The notes: generated from the letters alone by a model not told the origin. Counted from the first letter of the stretch, positions 25,600 to 35,746 are shown. The stretch is DNA of 64,000 nt from Fimbriimonadales bacterium (GCA_026003075.1 BPGO01000004.1:124001-188000); one strand, 5' to 3'. Program-made: numbers and translations.

Positions 25600-26772
25600 T
25601 TATTTGCGCTTCGATCGTTTTTTGGGTGGCTGATAGCCAATTGGTTTGGTTTTTCCGACCGCACCGTTGCGCGGCGCCTGCGAATCGTCCACAGGGGTCA
25701 GCTCAGGAGCAGGCGTGCGCATGTAAAGTTTGTAATGTACCGTGTAAAACAGATTCGTTAGCAACCAGTAGAGAATAAATGCTGCGGGGAACCGAAACTG
25801 CCACGAAAACACCAACAGCATCAGCGTGGTAAAAACCGCCATGGTCTTTTGCATCTGCGCCTGCGAGGGGTCGGTAATCGTCAGGCGACTGGTGAGATAC
25901 ATGCTGGCGGCGTACAACAGTGTTAAAGGCGCATCGAACTGCCCTAAATGGGCGCCCACGATGCCCGGAAAGCGCGCGGCAAAGTCGGGGTTAATCCACA
26001 GGAAATGCCCCTGGCGAAACTGTACCTGATACACCAGAAAGGCGTTGTAGACCAGAATCAAGAACGGGATGGGGAGCAGCGCGTACAAACATCCGCTCAT
26101 CGGGTTCACGCCGTATTTTTTATACAGCGCCATCTGTCGCTGCATGAGTTCCTGACCGGAATATTTTTGCTGCAACTCCAAGAGCATGGGCTGAATCTGC
26201 AGCATTTTCCGCATGCTGGCGAACTGGCGGTTCACAAGAGGCACCTGAATGAGGCGGATCACCGCAGCGATAAAGAGGATCCCCAGAATGAATCGCGCAT
26301 CACCCGCGAAACTGAATAACCGCATGACGGCGTCCAGAGCGCGATAGCTGGGCAGCTGTCCCATCTCCTGGTCGATTTTCTGCGACACCTGCTCCAGCAT
26401 GGGCAGCCCCTGCTCCTTGTAGACTTTCGTGTTGGGGTACAGCTCCTCCAGTTGGCGCAGGCGGTTATACGCCTCACGCGGCTCTTGCTTATCTTCATAA
26501 TAGATTTTTGCTTCCAGTAAGATGCCTAACGCGCCGTACTCTGTGCCGCGATAGCGGGTCGCCAGTTCCTGTGCGCGGCGCGTGGCTTCCACATAATCTT
26601 TTTCCGCGCGTAACTTCTCCACTTCCGCGACAATCTCTTCGGGTGGCTTATTGGATACGGGTGGGCGTGAGAAGTAGCTCCAGCCCATGATGAGAATAAG
26701 CCAGATAATCATCGAGATTACCAGCGTCTGCGTGAAGAGTTTACGCTGATCAATAGGGTCCTGTTGCGCCAT
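25600..26772 (-). CDS. yidC: Membrane protein insertase YidC/Oxa1 with a helical-repeat insert
   Basis: Inserts and folds inner-membrane proteins, alone or with SecYEG. The first helix ([16 protein letters not shown], residues 16-31) is followed by a soluble stretch of about 110 residues, [20 protein letters not shown] through [18 protein letters not shown], which looks like two or three TPR-type helix pairs. The five-helix core then starts near residue 160 with [20 protein letters not shown], including the conserved Arg, and the cytoplasmic hairpin [20 protein letters not shown]. The C-terminus is basic (KKRSKRK). Gram-negative YidC normally has a beta-sandwich at this place, so the TPR-like domain is unusual. 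Confidence 0.9.
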   Translation of the reverse strand: MAQQDPIDQRKLFTQTLVISMIIWLILIMGWSYFSRPPVSNKPPEEIVAEVEKLRAEKDYVEATRRAQELATRYRGTEYGALGILLEAKIYYEDKQEPREAYNRLRQLEELYPNTKVYKEQGLPMLEQVSQKIDQEMGQLPSYRALDAVMRLFSFAGDARFILGILFIAAVIRLIQVPLVNRQFASMRKMLQIQPMLLELQQKYSGQELMQRQMALYKKYGVNPMSGCLYALLPIPFLILVYNAFLVYQVQFRQGHFLWINPDFAARFPGIVGAHLGQFDAPLTLLYAASMYLTSRLTITDPSQAQMQKTMAVFTTLMLLVFSWQFRFPAAFILYWLLTNLFYTVHYKLYMRTPAPELTPVDDSQAPRNGAVGKTKPIGYQPPKKRSKRK

Positions 26773-27136
26773 GATGGTTTCCTCGCTTCAAAAGTCTCTT
26801 GGCACGGGTGTTTTTATCGTTACTAAGGTCAGGCACTGGGTCATACCCACCTGCAGCGAAGGGATGACACCGCACGATGCGTTTTAGCCCCAGCCAGAGT
26901 CCCCACAGCGCACCGTAGCGCTGTAGTGCCTCCAGCGTGTAATGCGAGCAGGTCGGGTAATAGCGGCAGGTTGGCGGTGTGAGGCGCGAGAACCACTGAT
27001 AGACGCGAATCGCGCCGATGAGCAACCGTGCTATTAGCGAGGGGTGCGATTCTCGGTTCGGATGGGTTGATGGAACCCTTTCCCTCTTCGGAGCAGAGCA
27101 GAGCGACAGCACCGTGTGATCTGGTTCTCGCCTCAT
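26750..27136 (-). CDS. yidD: Membrane protein insertion efficiency factor YidD
   Basis: Small membrane-associated protein that assists YidC-dependent insertion. The core of the 128-residue product is [13 protein letters not shown], then [20 protein letters not shown] and [17 protein letters not shown], with the three conserved Cys. ATG 27136 overlaps the rnpA stop (ATGA), supporting this start even though about 30 residues precede the conserved core. The C-terminus is extended by about 20 basic residues and overlaps the yidC start by 23 nt. Confidence 0.9.
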   Translation of the reverse strand: MRREPDHTVLSLCSAPKRERVPSTHPNRESHPSLIARLLIGAIRVYQWFSRLTPPTCRYYPTCSHYTLEALQRYGALWGLWLGLKRIVRCHPFAAGGYDPVPDLSNDKNTRAKRLLKRGNHHGATGPY

Positions 27137-27486
27137 ATCTTACCCCGTACCGTGACACCTGCTTGGGCGAACGCCTGCTGCATCTGTTTTAGGATTTGCT
27201 CCATGGGCGCGGCGGCGGCAGCAGGGCGGGCGACGCATACAATATCGTAGCCGGCGGGTAGGCTCTCCCAGAGCTCACGTGCCGCCGCCCGTAGGCGACG
27301 CTTCACCCGATTCCGTTGCACATGCGTCCCGAACCGACGCCCGACCACGAAACCCAGTCGTGTCGGGGCGTCATCCCCTCGCGCATGCACATACATCGTG
27401 AACGATTCCATGCTGACCCGTCGCCCCTGCTGATAAACCTGCTCAAACTCGCGCTTCTTGCGGAGTCGCCCCGCGCGCGGCAGCAT
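27133..27486 (-). CDS. rnpA: Ribonuclease P protein component
   Basis: Protein subunit that helps the catalytic RNA remove 5' leaders of tRNA precursors. The 117-residue product has [20 protein letters not shown] at the start and the family motif [15 protein letters not shown] with [10 protein letters not shown] near residues 57-85. It lies 1-2 nt after the rpmH stop codon in the classical order. The RNA subunit gene was not found in this window. Confidence 0.95.
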   Translation of the reverse strand: MLPRAGRLRKKREFEQVYQQGRRVSMESFTMYVHARGDDAPTRLGFVVGRRFGTHVQRNRVKRRLRAAARELWESLPAGYDIVCVARPAAAAAPMEQILKQMQQAFAQAGVTVRGKI

Positions 27487-27487
27487 C

Positions 27488-27625
27488 CTAATCCACAGCC
27501 AGTCGCCAGCGCCCCTTCAAACGGCGACGCTTGAGCACATTGCGACCATCCTTACTGCGCATCCGACGCCGAAACCCATGAACCTTATGCCGATGACGAT
27601 TATTGGGTTGATAAGTTCGCTTCAT
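27488..27625 (-). CDS. rpmH: 50S ribosomal protein L34
   Basis: A 45-residue, highly basic ribosomal protein beginning [18 protein letters not shown] and continuing with [20 protein letters not shown], both hallmark L34 sequences. ATG 27625 is preceded by GGAGGAGTCAAGGA. It is the first gene of the rpmH-rnpA-yidD-yidC-jag operon, with a TACAAT box about 24 nt upstream of the start. In many bacteria this operon borders dnaA and oriC; here the neighbour is a secreted protease instead. Confidence 0.97.
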   Translation of the reverse strand: MKRTYQPNNRHRHKVHGFRRRMRSKDGRNVLKRRRLKGRWRLAVD

Positions 27626-27722
27626 TCCTTGACTCCTCCAACGCCCCTGATTGTACCCTATCGCGAGAGGAAATTACGCATCGCCCGTCGAATAAAGAGA
27701 TCCTTATTGAAGGAGGTCTTCT

Positions 27723-30269
27723 ATGTTTAGGGCATCCAGGTTTTTATGGCTTTTATTCGTGGCAAGCTTCGTGGTTCGTCTTTGGGCACAATCGCCCGAA
27801 CAGACATCGCTGATTCAACAACTCCAGCACGAATATCCGGGTGTTTTGGTCTACACGGAAGGCGATCAGGTGCGCCGAATATGGGGCAAGCCGTTCGGCT
27901 ACGGCAGTTCCGCGATCGATTCGGCGCAGGCGTTCGTGAACCGTTATACGGAGCTGTTCACCCATGGCGCCAGCCAACTGGTGCTGAACGGCATTCAAGA
28001 TGTCATGCGCGGCAAGTTCACCGCGGTCTACTTCCAGCAGCAGGTGGACGGCATTCCCGTGGACAAGGGCGAGCTGACGCTTCTGGTGCGGGAGACGGAG
28101 GGCTATCCCTTGGTGCTTGCCAGCAACGCTGTGCGGTTTGTAAACCCTGTCGCGACCACCCCGAAGCTTTCATCCGATGAGGCGGTGCAAATCGTTAAAA
28201 AACTCCGCCCCGACTTGCATGCCGACACGAAACCTGAACTCATCATCTACCCCGCCGAGGAGCAGACTTATCTGGCATGGGCGTTCTCTGTCGACAAGCA
28301 CTCGCTGGAGAATCCAGAACGGTATCGGGTATTTGTGGATGCGCACACAGGCGCACTGCTTGAGTGGCGCTCGGAGATTTATTACAACGACATCACGGGG
28401 CAAGTACGCGGCTATGCGACGCCCGGATTACGCCCCGATACTTCGGCGAACCCACCCGTGCTGCGGGCAATCCCGAAGTTGCACGTGAGCGTCGTGGGAG
28501 GCAACAGTATCTTTAGTGCAATCGACGGGAGTTTCGTCCTGTCGTCGGGTGGTGCAAGCAGCGTAACGGTGCGTGCCGAACTGATTGGTCCTGCCGTGCG
28601 CGTGGCAGACCAAGCCGGTAACCTGATGACTTTGCAGCAGACCGTTAACCCGCCCGCTTTCGTCGATTTCCTGTTCAACGCCACCCCGACTGAGTTCACC
28701 ACGGCGCAGCTGAACGGTCTGCTCCAGACGCAAATCGTTTATGATTTCGTGAAATCCATCAATCCGAACTATCCCGGCGTGGATATTCAGATTCCGTGTA
28801 ATGTAAACATTGCCAACACCTGCAACGCCTACTACAGCAATCGCACGATCAACTTTTATCGTTCGGGCGGCGGTTGTGTCAACACCTGCTATTCCACGGT
28901 GGTGTACCATGAGTACGGGCACTTTGTGATCGCGATGGGGCACCCGAACGCCAGCGGCGACTACCATGAGGGAATCGCGGATGTAACGGCGGCGTTCCTG
29001 ACCGTCGACCCGTGTCTTGGGATTGAGTTCCGTGGCGTTGGCACGGGGTGTATTCGCAACAGCGTGAACGACCGCCGGTATCCCTGTTCTGGCGGCGTGC
29101 ATTACTGCGGTCAGGTAATCAGTGGCGCGTTCTGGCAGACTTGGCTGGAGATGCGCAACCGCTACGCCAGCAACCCGCAGTATGCTTTAGAGCGCGTGCG
29201 GGAGTGGTATCTCAACAGCATCCTCCTGCGCCCCACCGGCATCACACCGCAGATTACCATCGATGTGCTGACGCTGGACGATGACGATACCGACATCTAC
29301 AACGGCACTCCACACTACCAGCAGATCGCAACAGGCTTTGCCCGACACAATCTGCCTGCGCCCCAGTTGGACTGGGTGCGCATCGAGCCGTTGATGCTTC
29401 CTGGCGCCGTCGTCGCGCCGCCGATTCCGGGCAGCTTCGCCATGCCGCTGATGCGCTTCAGTGTTCGCGTAAGCGACTTGCTCGGGCAGCGGGATATGAA
29501 CGCGGTGTTTCTCCACCATCGTGTGAATCAGGGCGCGTGGCAGACCGTGCGCATGAATCGCGCGGGAACCCACGGTGCGCTCACTGTGGTCCCTGTGCCC
29601 CCTTGCGGCAGTAGCTTTGAATATTACATCGAGGCACGGGACACGCAGGGGCGTTCGACCTTCTATCCACGCAACGGTGCCAATGCGCCACTCAAAACGA
29701 TGGTTGCCCTGAGCTTTGAAACCGTCTTCGAGGACACTTTTGAAACGAACCTCGGCTGGACGGTTCAGAACGACTCCTCGCTCACCTCGGGCGCATGGAC
29801 GCGCGGCGTCCCCCGCGGCACTTCACAGAACGGACAGCCAGCCAACCCAGGCAGCGATTCGCCTGATGCAGGCAGCCAATGCTTCTTCACGGGGCAAGGC
29901 AGTTCAGGGGGCTCGGTCGGCGAAGCCGATGTCGACGGCGGTCCTACTTACCTCATTTCACCTGCGATTAACCTTGCTGGCGCAGATGCCATTATCGAGT
30001 ACTCCCGCTGGTTCTACAACGGCACCGTGCTGAACGACACCTTCTGGGTAGAAGTGTCCAACGACAACGGCGCGACATGGACGCGCGTGGAGACCGTCGC
30101 CTTCACGGGTGGGCAGAACCAGTGGGTGCGTCGCGGTTTCCGCGTGAGCGACTATGTGACTCCCACCGCGCAGGTGCGCGTGCGCTTCGCCACCAGCGAC
30201 AATCCCAACGACTCCATCACGGAGGCGGGCGTCGACCACTTCGTCGTGCGTCGGATTGTGTGTCCGTAA
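27723..30269 (+). CDS. Secreted zinc metalloprotease with fungalysin/thermolysin propeptide (FTP) domain
   Basis: An 848-residue exported protease. The signal peptide is FLWLLFVASFVVRLWA. An FTP/PepSY-type propeptide covers about residues 25-220 (QAFVNRYTELF, DKGELTLLVRE, YRVFVDAHTGALLEW). The catalytic HEYGH is near 396-400 in STVVYHEYGHFVIAMGHP, and the third zinc ligand Glu near 416 in GDYHEGIADVTAAF. Cys residues around the active site (NTCNAYY, GGGCVNTCY, CIRNS, CSGGVHYCG) suggest disulfides. The last 170 residues form a beta-rich module (FETNLGWTV, YLISPAINL) like those that bind carbohydrate or substrate. It probably degrades extracellular protein. Confidence 0.85.
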   Translation: MFRASRFLWLLFVASFVVRLWAQSPEQTSLIQQLQHEYPGVLVYTEGDQVRRIWGKPFGYGSSAIDSAQAFVNRYTELFTHGASQLVLNGIQDVMRGKFTAVYFQQQVDGIPVDKGELTLLVRETEGYPLVLASNAVRFVNPVATTPKLSSDEAVQIVKKLRPDLHADTKPELIIYPAEEQTYLAWAFSVDKHSLENPERYRVFVDAHTGALLEWRSEIYYNDITGQVRGYATPGLRPDTSANPPVLRAIPKLHVSVVGGNSIFSAIDGSFVLSSGGASSVTVRAELIGPAVRVADQAGNLMTLQQTVNPPAFVDFLFNATPTEFTTAQLNGLLQTQIVYDFVKSINPNYPGVDIQIPCNVNIANTCNAYYSNRTINFYRSGGGCVNTCYSTVVYHEYGHFVIAMGHPNASGDYHEGIADVTAAFLTVDPCLGIEFRGVGTGCIRNSVNDRRYPCSGGVHYCGQVISGAFWQTWLEMRNRYASNPQYALERVREWYLNSILLRPTGITPQITIDVLTLDDDDTDIYNGTPHYQQIATGFARHNLPAPQLDWVRIEPLMLPGAVVAPPIPGSFAMPLMRFSVRVSDLLGQRDMNAVFLHHRVNQGAWQTVRMNRAGTHGALTVVPVPPCGSSFEYYIEARDTQGRSTFYPRNGANAPLKTMVALSFETVFEDTFETNLGWTVQNDSSLTSGAWTRGVPRGTSQNGQPANPGSDSPDAGSQCFFTGQGSSGGSVGEADVDGGPTYLISPAINLAGADAIIEYSRWFYNGTVLNDTFWVEVSNDNGATWTRVETVAFTGGQNQWVRRGFRVSDYVTPTAQVRVRFATSDNPNDSITEAGVDHFVVRRIVCP

Positions 30270-30280
30270 TATCGCGCTTC

Positions 30281-30317
30281 ATCCCCAGCCCCTCTGCGTG
30301 AGGAGGGGGCTGGGGAT
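30281..30317. terminator. Bidirectional hairpin between convergent genes
   Basis: ATCCCCAGCCCC (30281-30292) pairs with GGGGCTGGGGAT (30306-30317), a perfect 12-bp stem between the metalloprotease and chemoreceptor stops. It belongs to the same C-rich repeat wording found at 15581 and 40418. Confidence 0.6.
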
Positions 30318-30351
30318 AAGAGGGAGATCGATGTCGTAAGCCGGCGTGGGT

Positions 30352-31875
30352 TCACGCGGCGCGCGCCGGCGGGTGCGCGTCGGTGCGCTGGAACGCGCTG
30401 AGCGCCCGGTGGAGCCGCTCTGCAATTTGATACAGCTCATTTGCCCAGCGGGCGACCTCTTGCGCCTGTGCGGAGAGTTCCTCACTGGATGCACTGACCT
30501 GTTGCGCCGCGGCGCTGGTCTGCTCTCCCGAGCTGGCGACCTCGTCCATCGCAACGCGCACTTGCTCTGCGCCCAGCGCCATCCGATGCGCTACCTCACG
30601 ATACTGTTCGACCACGCGGCTCACCTCATGCACTGCCGTGACGAGCTCTTGCTCAAACTGCTGCGTGGACTGCTCCATAGCAAGGACGGCTTCGCTGACC
30701 ACCGCACGAATCTGGTTCACGAGGCTGCCGACATCTTTCGCAGACTGCGCGGAGCGTTCGGCTAGCTGCTGCACCTCTTTCGCGACGACCGCGAACCCGC
30801 GCCCTGCATCGCCCGCACGCGCTGCCTCAATCGCCGCATTCAGCGCGAGCAGATGGGTTTGGAAAGCAATCTGGTTGACGACCTCGATCATCTCACCGAT
30901 ACGCTGAGAATGCTCCCCCATGGTGCGCACTTTCTCTGCGGTCGTACGTATCTTACCGCCAACCTGGTCGATCGACTGCAGGGCGCGTTGAACCGCTTGC
31001 GCTTGCTCTTCCACGCCGTGGGAGACGGTTCGAACGCCCTCGCTTAGGGAGCGTGTCGACTCCGCTGCATGGTGAATCTGCGCCGCCTGATGCGTGGTCG
31101 CTCGGGCGACTTGCTCAATCGCCGAGGCAATCTGGTTCACTGCCAGTTGCGTCTGCTCGGTGGTCTCTCTGAGTGTGAGCGAAGCGCGAGCAATCTCGTC
31201 GCTGGCGCCGATCGCTGCACGAATCGCCTCCGCGAATACACGACGCACATCGCCCAAGCAGTCGGAGATGTCCTGCAACGGGGAATCCACACGGATCGCG
31301 CTGGTATCCAGCCCAAAATCCTGCAGCAGCATCACGATAAACGAGTCGGTAATCGCCTGGATATCGTAGAAAAAGACGCGCAGCACCGCTTGAAACAGTT
31401 CCCGCCCTTCATCGGGGGGAATTGTTTCTGCTTCGCGAATAAAGCGCGTAAGCAGGTCAATATACAGCCCATAGCTGCCAAGGTACCACTTCATCGGCAG
31501 GTCGATCACATTATGGACATAGCCAATCCGCAGCCGTTTCTGGAAAAAGTCAACGCCGAAGTGGCCGCCCTGTTGCGCCTCACGAAAGATCTCTACCAGG
31601 TAGTGGGCTTGACTTCGCTCCAGCGCAGCGCGGAGCTGTTCCAACGAAATGCCTTTCCGCTGAGCATAGCGCTCGAAGAAGGCGCGCGTCTCGGGAAAGC
31701 GGAACTGGAAATCGTAGAATTCCTGAGCCAGTTGAGGCGCAATCTGCTCCGCCCAAGACGCATAATGACGCAATAACTCCACTTCCCGTGAGTTCAGCCG
31801 CAGGAACTGCTTGCGCTGGTGCAAGTTCTGCTCGTTAACACGCAACTGCTCCGCCAAATTAGAGGGAATCTGCAT
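30352..31875 (-). CDS. Globin-coupled methyl-accepting chemotaxis protein (soluble aerotaxis sensor)
   Basis: A 507-residue cytoplasmic chemoreceptor. Residues about 20-190 are a protoglobin sensor domain: [15 protein letters not shown], then [20 protein letters not shown], where His121 is the likely proximal haem ligand. There are no membrane segments and no HAMP domain. The signalling coiled coil has the conserved hairpin [20 protein letters not shown] and [13 protein letters not shown] near residues 345-385. It resembles HemAT-type sensors that respond to O2. Translation starts at ATG 31875 with AGGAGG 9 nt upstream. No che genes are adjacent, so signalling proteins are encoded elsewhere. 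Confidence 0.9.
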   Translation of the reverse strand: MQIPSNLAEQLRVNEQNLHQRKQFLRLNSREVELLRHYASWAEQIAPQLAQEFYDFQFRFPETRAFFERYAQRKGISLEQLRAALERSQAHYLVEIFREAQQGGHFGVDFFQKRLRIGYVHNVIDLPMKWYLGSYGLYIDLLTRFIREAETIPPDEGRELFQAVLRVFFYDIQAITDSFIVMLLQDFGLDTSAIRVDSPLQDISDCLGDVRRVFAEAIRAAIGASDEIARASLTLRETTEQTQLAVNQIASAIEQVARATTHQAAQIHHAAESTRSLSEGVRTVSHGVEEQAQAVQRALQSIDQVGGKIRTTAEKVRTMGEHSQRIGEMIEVVNQIAFQTHLLALNAAIEAARAGDAGRGFAVVAKEVQQLAERSAQSAKDVGSLVNQIRAVVSEAVLAMEQSTQQFEQELVTAVHEVSRVVEQYREVAHRMALGAEQVRVAMDEVASSGEQTSAAAQQVSASSEELSAQAQEVARWANELYQIAERLHRALSAFQRTDAHPPARAA

Positions 31876-31968
31876 CTCCTTCTGCCTCCTGAGGGAATTA
31901 TCGGGATTTTACAGAGCCTTCTGGAGGGGAGCAGGAGTCGCAGTCCAGACATCGTATTAGGCAATGCT

Positions 31969-32910
31969 ATGGAGCTGCTTCGACCGAAGGCAATAGAACC
32001 GGGTGCGACAATTGGCATTGTGTCCCCCTCAAGCGCGATTGACTCGGAAGATTTAGAGAAAGGGCTGGAGCCGTTCTATCGGCGCGGCTACCGCATCGTG
32101 CTGGGGGAGCATGTGCTCGCGCGTCGGGGCTACCTTGCAGGAACCGATGAGCAACGCGCCCGTGATTTGATGGCGATGTTCGCCCGTGACGATATCGATG
32201 CGGTGCTGTGTTCGCGTGGGGGCTACGGCGCGGCGCGGCTCATTCCCTACTTAGATCCGTCGGTGTTCCGCAACCATCCCAAACTGCTCATCGGCTATAG
32301 TGATATTACTGTGCTGCATCTTTGGCTGTTGCGTCAGGTGGGGCTTGTGGGGTTGTACGCGCCGATGCCGATCACGATGACGCGCTACATCCCCGACCAC
32401 GCAATGGAGGTGTTCTGGCGCGCGCTGGAGGTTCCCGAACCGCTGGGCGAACTCCCCACTTGGAACCCACCGTACCGAACTATCGTACCCGGCAAAGCGC
32501 AGGGACGCCTCACAGGGGGTTGTCTCTGCCTAATGGCGGACTCGATCGGCGCTCCCTACGAAATCGACACACGCGACGCGATCGTCATGATAGAGGATGT
32601 GGACGAGCCGCCGTATCGATTGGACGCGATGTTGAACCACCTTAAACTGGCGGGCAAATGGGAAGTGTGCCGCGGCGTCGCATTCAGCGAGGATACCCGC
32701 TGGGAACAGCATGTCAAGGAGGGCGAGCAAACGCTTACCCCCGACGACATCCTGAATGACTACTTCGGTGGTTTGCCTCAGCCTTCGATGGCGGGCTTCC
32801 CGTTCGGGCACATCCGTGATCCCCTCACCCTGCCGTATGGCTTGCTGGCGGAGTTGGACACCGAACGCGGCAAACTCACCATTCTGGAGCCAGCGACGCG
32901 CCGTCCCTAA
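31969..32910 (+). CDS. LD-carboxypeptidase (peptidase family S66)
   Basis: Removes the terminal D-alanine from muropeptides such as L-Ala-D-iGlu-mDap-D-Ala during peptidoglycan recycling. The 313-residue product has VLCSRGGYGAARLIPYLD, then LLIGYSDITVLHL with nucleophile Ser111, and an EDVDEPPYRLDAMLNHL segment holding the catalytic Glu. A C-terminal GHIRDPLTLPYG contains the His. ATG 31969 is chosen because conserved sequence starts at LLRPKAIEPGATIGIVSPSS; an in-frame start at 31819 would run into the divergent chemoreceptor gene. No signal peptide, so it acts in the cytoplasm. Confidence 0.88.
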   Translation: MELLRPKAIEPGATIGIVSPSSAIDSEDLEKGLEPFYRRGYRIVLGEHVLARRGYLAGTDEQRARDLMAMFARDDIDAVLCSRGGYGAARLIPYLDPSVFRNHPKLLIGYSDITVLHLWLLRQVGLVGLYAPMPITMTRYIPDHAMEVFWRALEVPEPLGELPTWNPPYRTIVPGKAQGRLTGGCLCLMADSIGAPYEIDTRDAIVMIEDVDEPPYRLDAMLNHLKLAGKWEVCRGVAFSEDTRWEQHVKEGEQTLTPDDILNDYFGGLPQPSMAGFPFGHIRDPLTLPYGLLAELDTERGKLTILEPATRRP

Positions 32911-32993
32911 GCGACCATTGCCCGCGCCTGCGCCGACGGTGAAGCCATCGGCGCATACAAAAATACGACGGGCATGCCGAAAATCGAGCATCG

Positions 32994-33917
32994 ATGAGCG
33001 GTGTGTCTGCCTTTTTGGCGATGGTCGGCGTCGGGTTGGGTGCGGTTCTAAGTGGTGTCTTGGTGCGCCTCGCCACGCCCTATCACACACAACGCGCGGA
33101 AACTTTGGATGCCCTGACAATCTACGACAAGAAGGCGATGGCATCGGTAGTGGGCGAGTTTCGGGGCAGTGTGGCGGGCTATCTCTGGGCGAAAACGGAC
33201 GAATACACTCACGGCGGGGTGCGCCTGCGCTCGATGACCGAACGCGAGAAACACTACGGAACCGCCCACGCCGCCCACAGCGCAGACGGACTGCACGACC
33301 ACCACGACGAAACCGGCGTCATCCCGGAACCGGAACGCGACCCACGCTGGCTCTGGGGCGATATCGAGCGCACCGTCAAGCCGTACTTCGATGTGCGCCA
33401 TCACTTCCATCGCCCCGTGCGCGAAGTGCTGCCCCTGTACCGATTTATGACCTGGGTCGACCCGACCTTCGTGCCCGGCTACTTGGTCGGAGCGCAGATG
33501 ATTCTGTTTGACAACCGCAATAACCTGCCGCAAGCGTTGGCGTTTCTGGAAGAAGGTGCGCGCCAGAATCCCAAAAGCATCGCACTCTTCACGGAACTGG
33601 GGCGATACCATCTGGTCTACACAGAGCGCTATGACCTGAGCGAACATTATCTCCAAAAAGCCATCGAGAACGGCGCGGACTGGACACCGACGAATCCCTT
33701 TGAACGCGAGGGGCTGCTGTATGCCTATCGCTGGCTTGCGCTCAAGGCGTACAAGCAGGGCGAACTGGGCAAGATGCGCACTTGGGCATGGCGGGGCTTG
33801 CAACGCTTCCCCGAAGACAGCGTGCTAAAGATGCTCATGGAGAAGCGGGACACACAATCGTCCCCTCAACAGGCGTTTCCTCTACAGGACGCGGCGCCAC
33901 CCGAGAACGCCCGATAA
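32994..33917 (+). CDS. TPR-containing protein with N-terminal membrane anchor, function unknown
   Basis: A 307-residue protein. SAFLAMVGVGLGAVLSGVLV near the start is a membrane anchor or uncleaved signal. A His/Asp-rich linker (THGGVRLR, HHDETGVIPEPE) follows at about 75-115. From about residue 150 on, the sequence has tetratricopeptide-like helix pairs: NLPQALAFLEEGARQNPKSIALF, SEHYLQKAIENG, EGLLYAYRWLALKAYKQGELGKM. Such proteins usually act as periplasmic adaptors. It starts 83 nt after the LD-carboxypeptidase gene on the same strand. Its end overlaps the convergent metalloprotease gene. Confidence 0.55.
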   Translation: MSGVSAFLAMVGVGLGAVLSGVLVRLATPYHTQRAETLDALTIYDKKAMASVVGEFRGSVAGYLWAKTDEYTHGGVRLRSMTEREKHYGTAHAAHSADGLHDHHDETGVIPEPERDPRWLWGDIERTVKPYFDVRHHFHRPVREVLPLYRFMTWVDPTFVPGYLVGAQMILFDNRNNLPQALAFLEEGARQNPKSIALFTELGRYHLVYTERYDLSEHYLQKAIENGADWTPTNPFEREGLLYAYRWLALKAYKQGELGKMRTWAWRGLQRFPEDSVLKMLMEKRDTQSSPQQAFPLQDAAPPENAR

Positions 33918-34503
33918 AGTAGTTGCAATACGCAGTTTTGAGCGTGTTCAGGTCGCTTTGGGTAATCTGCAGGGGCACATTCGGCGTATAGGTGGGGTAC
34001 ATCATATCATCAGGGTTCGCACTGTGCCCATCAATCCCAATGGCATGCCCAAACTCGTGCGCTGACACGCTGCGAATGTCAATGGCGCTGTCGCCCTTGG
34101 TACCGATTTCGACCCTTGCGCTCACCAATCGCCCGCTGCTGGGATAATATGAGTAGCTCGTTAGCCCATCCTTTGTGGCAGGGTTGAAGTACACCTTGAT
34201 TTTGGCTGCGTCGGGAGTGTCCACCACGACATAGCGCACCACAGAACCCGTCGCGTTCACCCACTGATCGAAGCCCTGCAGCGCGAGGGTGCGGTAATAA
34301 TCAGAATAGTTCTCATCACGCTCGAAGTAGACCGTTACGGGAAACCGTTCCCAATAGAGTAGGCGTCTCAGTTGCGGCACATAGTTCGGGGTGAAGGTGT
34401 TCGCCGAACAAACACGATCCGCCCCCGACTGTGCGCCACCGCCGCATCCAGCCAGCAGCATCGCCCCACCTAATATCAGCATCCAGGCAGCCGTGTACCG
34501 CAT
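33835..34503 (-). CDS. Matrixin-type zinc metalloprotease lipoprotein
   Basis: A 222-residue predicted lipoprotein: the signal ends in MLLAGC, with lipidated Cys20. The catalytic helix and loop read HEFGHAIGIDGHS (His149, Glu150, His153, His160), with the Met-turn DDMMYP about eight residues later, as in metzincin/matrixin proteases. The spacing to the third His is one residue longer than in the classical HExxHxxGxxH, a variant seen in bacterial matrixins. ATG 34503 places a normal signal peptide at the N-terminus; an upstream start at 34563 would precede the divergent rpmE promoter. It overlaps the TPR gene by 83 nt, tail to tail. Confidence 0.82.
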   Translation of the reverse strand: MRYTAAWMLILGGAMLLAGCGGGAQSGADRVCSANTFTPNYVPQLRRLLYWERFPVTVYFERDENYSDYYRTLALQGFDQWVNATGSVVRYVVVDTPDAAKIKVYFNPATKDGLTSYSYYPSSGRLVSARVEIGTKGDSAIDIRSVSAHEFGHAIGIDGHSANPDDMMYPTYTPNVPLQITQSDLNTLKTAYCNYFIGRSRVAPRPVEETPVEGTIVCPASP

Positions 34504-34529
34504 AACGCAGCACCTCACCGATATCGGGG

Positions 34530-34552
34530 TATAATATACCTCGATACGGAGG
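34530..34552 (+). promoter_or_regulatory. rpmE -10 box and ribosome binding site
   Basis: TATAAT at 34530-34535 and GGAGG at 34548-34552, the latter 9 nt before the rpmE ATG. The TSS would lie near 34542, giving a very short leader with no room for an L31-type regulatory structure. Confidence 0.5.
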
Positions 34553-34561
34553 TCTGAACGC

Positions 34562-34780
34562 ATGAAACCAGGAATCCATCCGAAATATGTGGTAGCGACC
34601 GTTCACTGCGCCTGTGGCAACACTTTCGAGACGCTCTCGGTCAAAGAGGAGATTCGCGTTGAGGTGTGCGCTGCGTGCCACCCTGCGTTTACGGGCGAGG
34701 GCGGTCGGCGCGTGGTGGACACCGAAGGGCGTGTGGAGCGGTTCAAACGCAAGTACCAGAACTACGGGAATCGCGGATGA
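34562..34780 (+). CDS. rpmE: 50S ribosomal protein L31
   Basis: A 72-residue ribosomal protein: [23 protein letters not shown], ending in the conserved ERFKRKYQ. Cys residues in HCACG and VCAACHP form the zinc ribbon, so this is the zinc-binding (C+) type of L31. Zinc-independent paralogues are usually Zur-regulated; this one should not be. Its stop overlaps the DUF1385 gene start (ATGA). Confidence 0.95.
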   Translation: MKPGIHPKYVVATVHCACGNTFETLSVKEEIRVEVCAACHPAFTGEGGRRVVDTEGRVERFKRKYQNYGNRG

Positions 34781-35736
34781 ATCCCCAAAAGCCCGCCTAT
34801 TGGCGTTATGGGGGTCAAGCGGTCATTGAAGGGGTTATGATGCGCAGCCCCCGCTATTTCGCCATCGCCTGCCGCAAGCCCGATGGCGAAATTATCCTCC
34901 ATTCGGAACCCATCGAGAAAACGATTCTGGGGAAGTTGCAGTTTTTGAACCGCCCGCTGCTGCGCGGGATTTTTATGCTTATCGACGCGCTCGCGCTGGG
35001 CATCAAGTCGCTCCACTTCTCCAGTCAGGTACAGATTCAGCACGACCCCGAAATCAAGCCTGTGTCCAAGCCGGTGCAAGAGATTGCGATTGGGGCGTCG
35101 GCGCTGGGAGGCTTCGCAATCGGGATTTTCCTGTTTTTCGTGTTGCCGACCCTGCTCACCGACTGGTTGGCACGCGAGGGCTGGGGGAGCGTCGCACGGA
35201 ATATGGTGGACGGCGGGCTGCGGATTGCAATTTTTCTGCTCTACATCGGGCTGATTGGGCTGATGCCCGATATTCGGCGCGTGTTTCAATATCACGGCGC
35301 GGAGCATAAAGCGATTAACGCCCTGGAAGAGGAAGGCGCGGTGTCGGTGGAAGCAGCGCGACGCCAAACACGACTGCACCCGCGCTGCGGCACGAGTTTC
35401 GTACTGCTCGTGCTGATTCTCAGTATTTTCGTGTTCGCGTTTCTGGGGCGACCGCCTGTGTATCTTCGTGTTCCGATGCACCTTGCGCTGCTGCCTGTGA
35501 TTGCAAGCCTCACCTACGAGATTATCCGCCTTGCTGGGATGTACAAAGGCGGCTTTCTGGCGCGGGTACTCCTGGCGCCCGGCTTGTGGACCCAGTACCT
35601 GACCACGCGCGAGCCGACCGACGACCAAATCGAGGTCGCGGTGGCGGCGCTCCAGCGCGTACGCGAGTTGGAAGAGGGAGCCCCTGCGCCTGCCGAGTCG
35701 CACGAAGTCTCGGTCGCTGAGCCTGCAGGCGCATAG
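34777..35736 (+). CDS. DUF1385 integral membrane protein
   Basis: A 319-residue inner-membrane protein with about four membrane helices. Family marks are [23 protein letters not shown] at the N-terminus and [16 protein letters not shown] with [18 protein letters not shown] in the middle. The conserved His, Glu and Cys may bind metal. It is commonly found next to rpmE and release-factor genes, as here, but its biochemical role is not established; a link to cell envelope or peptidoglycan synthesis has been suggested for Gram-positive members. The start is translationally coupled to rpmE. An upstream in-frame start at 34666 would lie inside rpmE. Confidence 0.88.
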   Translation: MNPQKPAYWRYGGQAVIEGVMMRSPRYFAIACRKPDGEIILHSEPIEKTILGKLQFLNRPLLRGIFMLIDALALGIKSLHFSSQVQIQHDPEIKPVSKPVQEIAIGASALGGFAIGIFLFFVLPTLLTDWLAREGWGSVARNMVDGGLRIAIFLLYIGLIGLMPDIRRVFQYHGAEHKAINALEEEGAVSVEAARRQTRLHPRCGTSFVLLVLILSIFVFAFLGRPPVYLRVPMHLALLPVIASLTYEIIRLAGMYKGGFLARVLLAPGLWTQYLTTREPTDDQIEVAVAALQRVRELEEGAPAPAESHEVSVAEPAGA

Positions 35737-35746
35737 GCTTTGCGAG

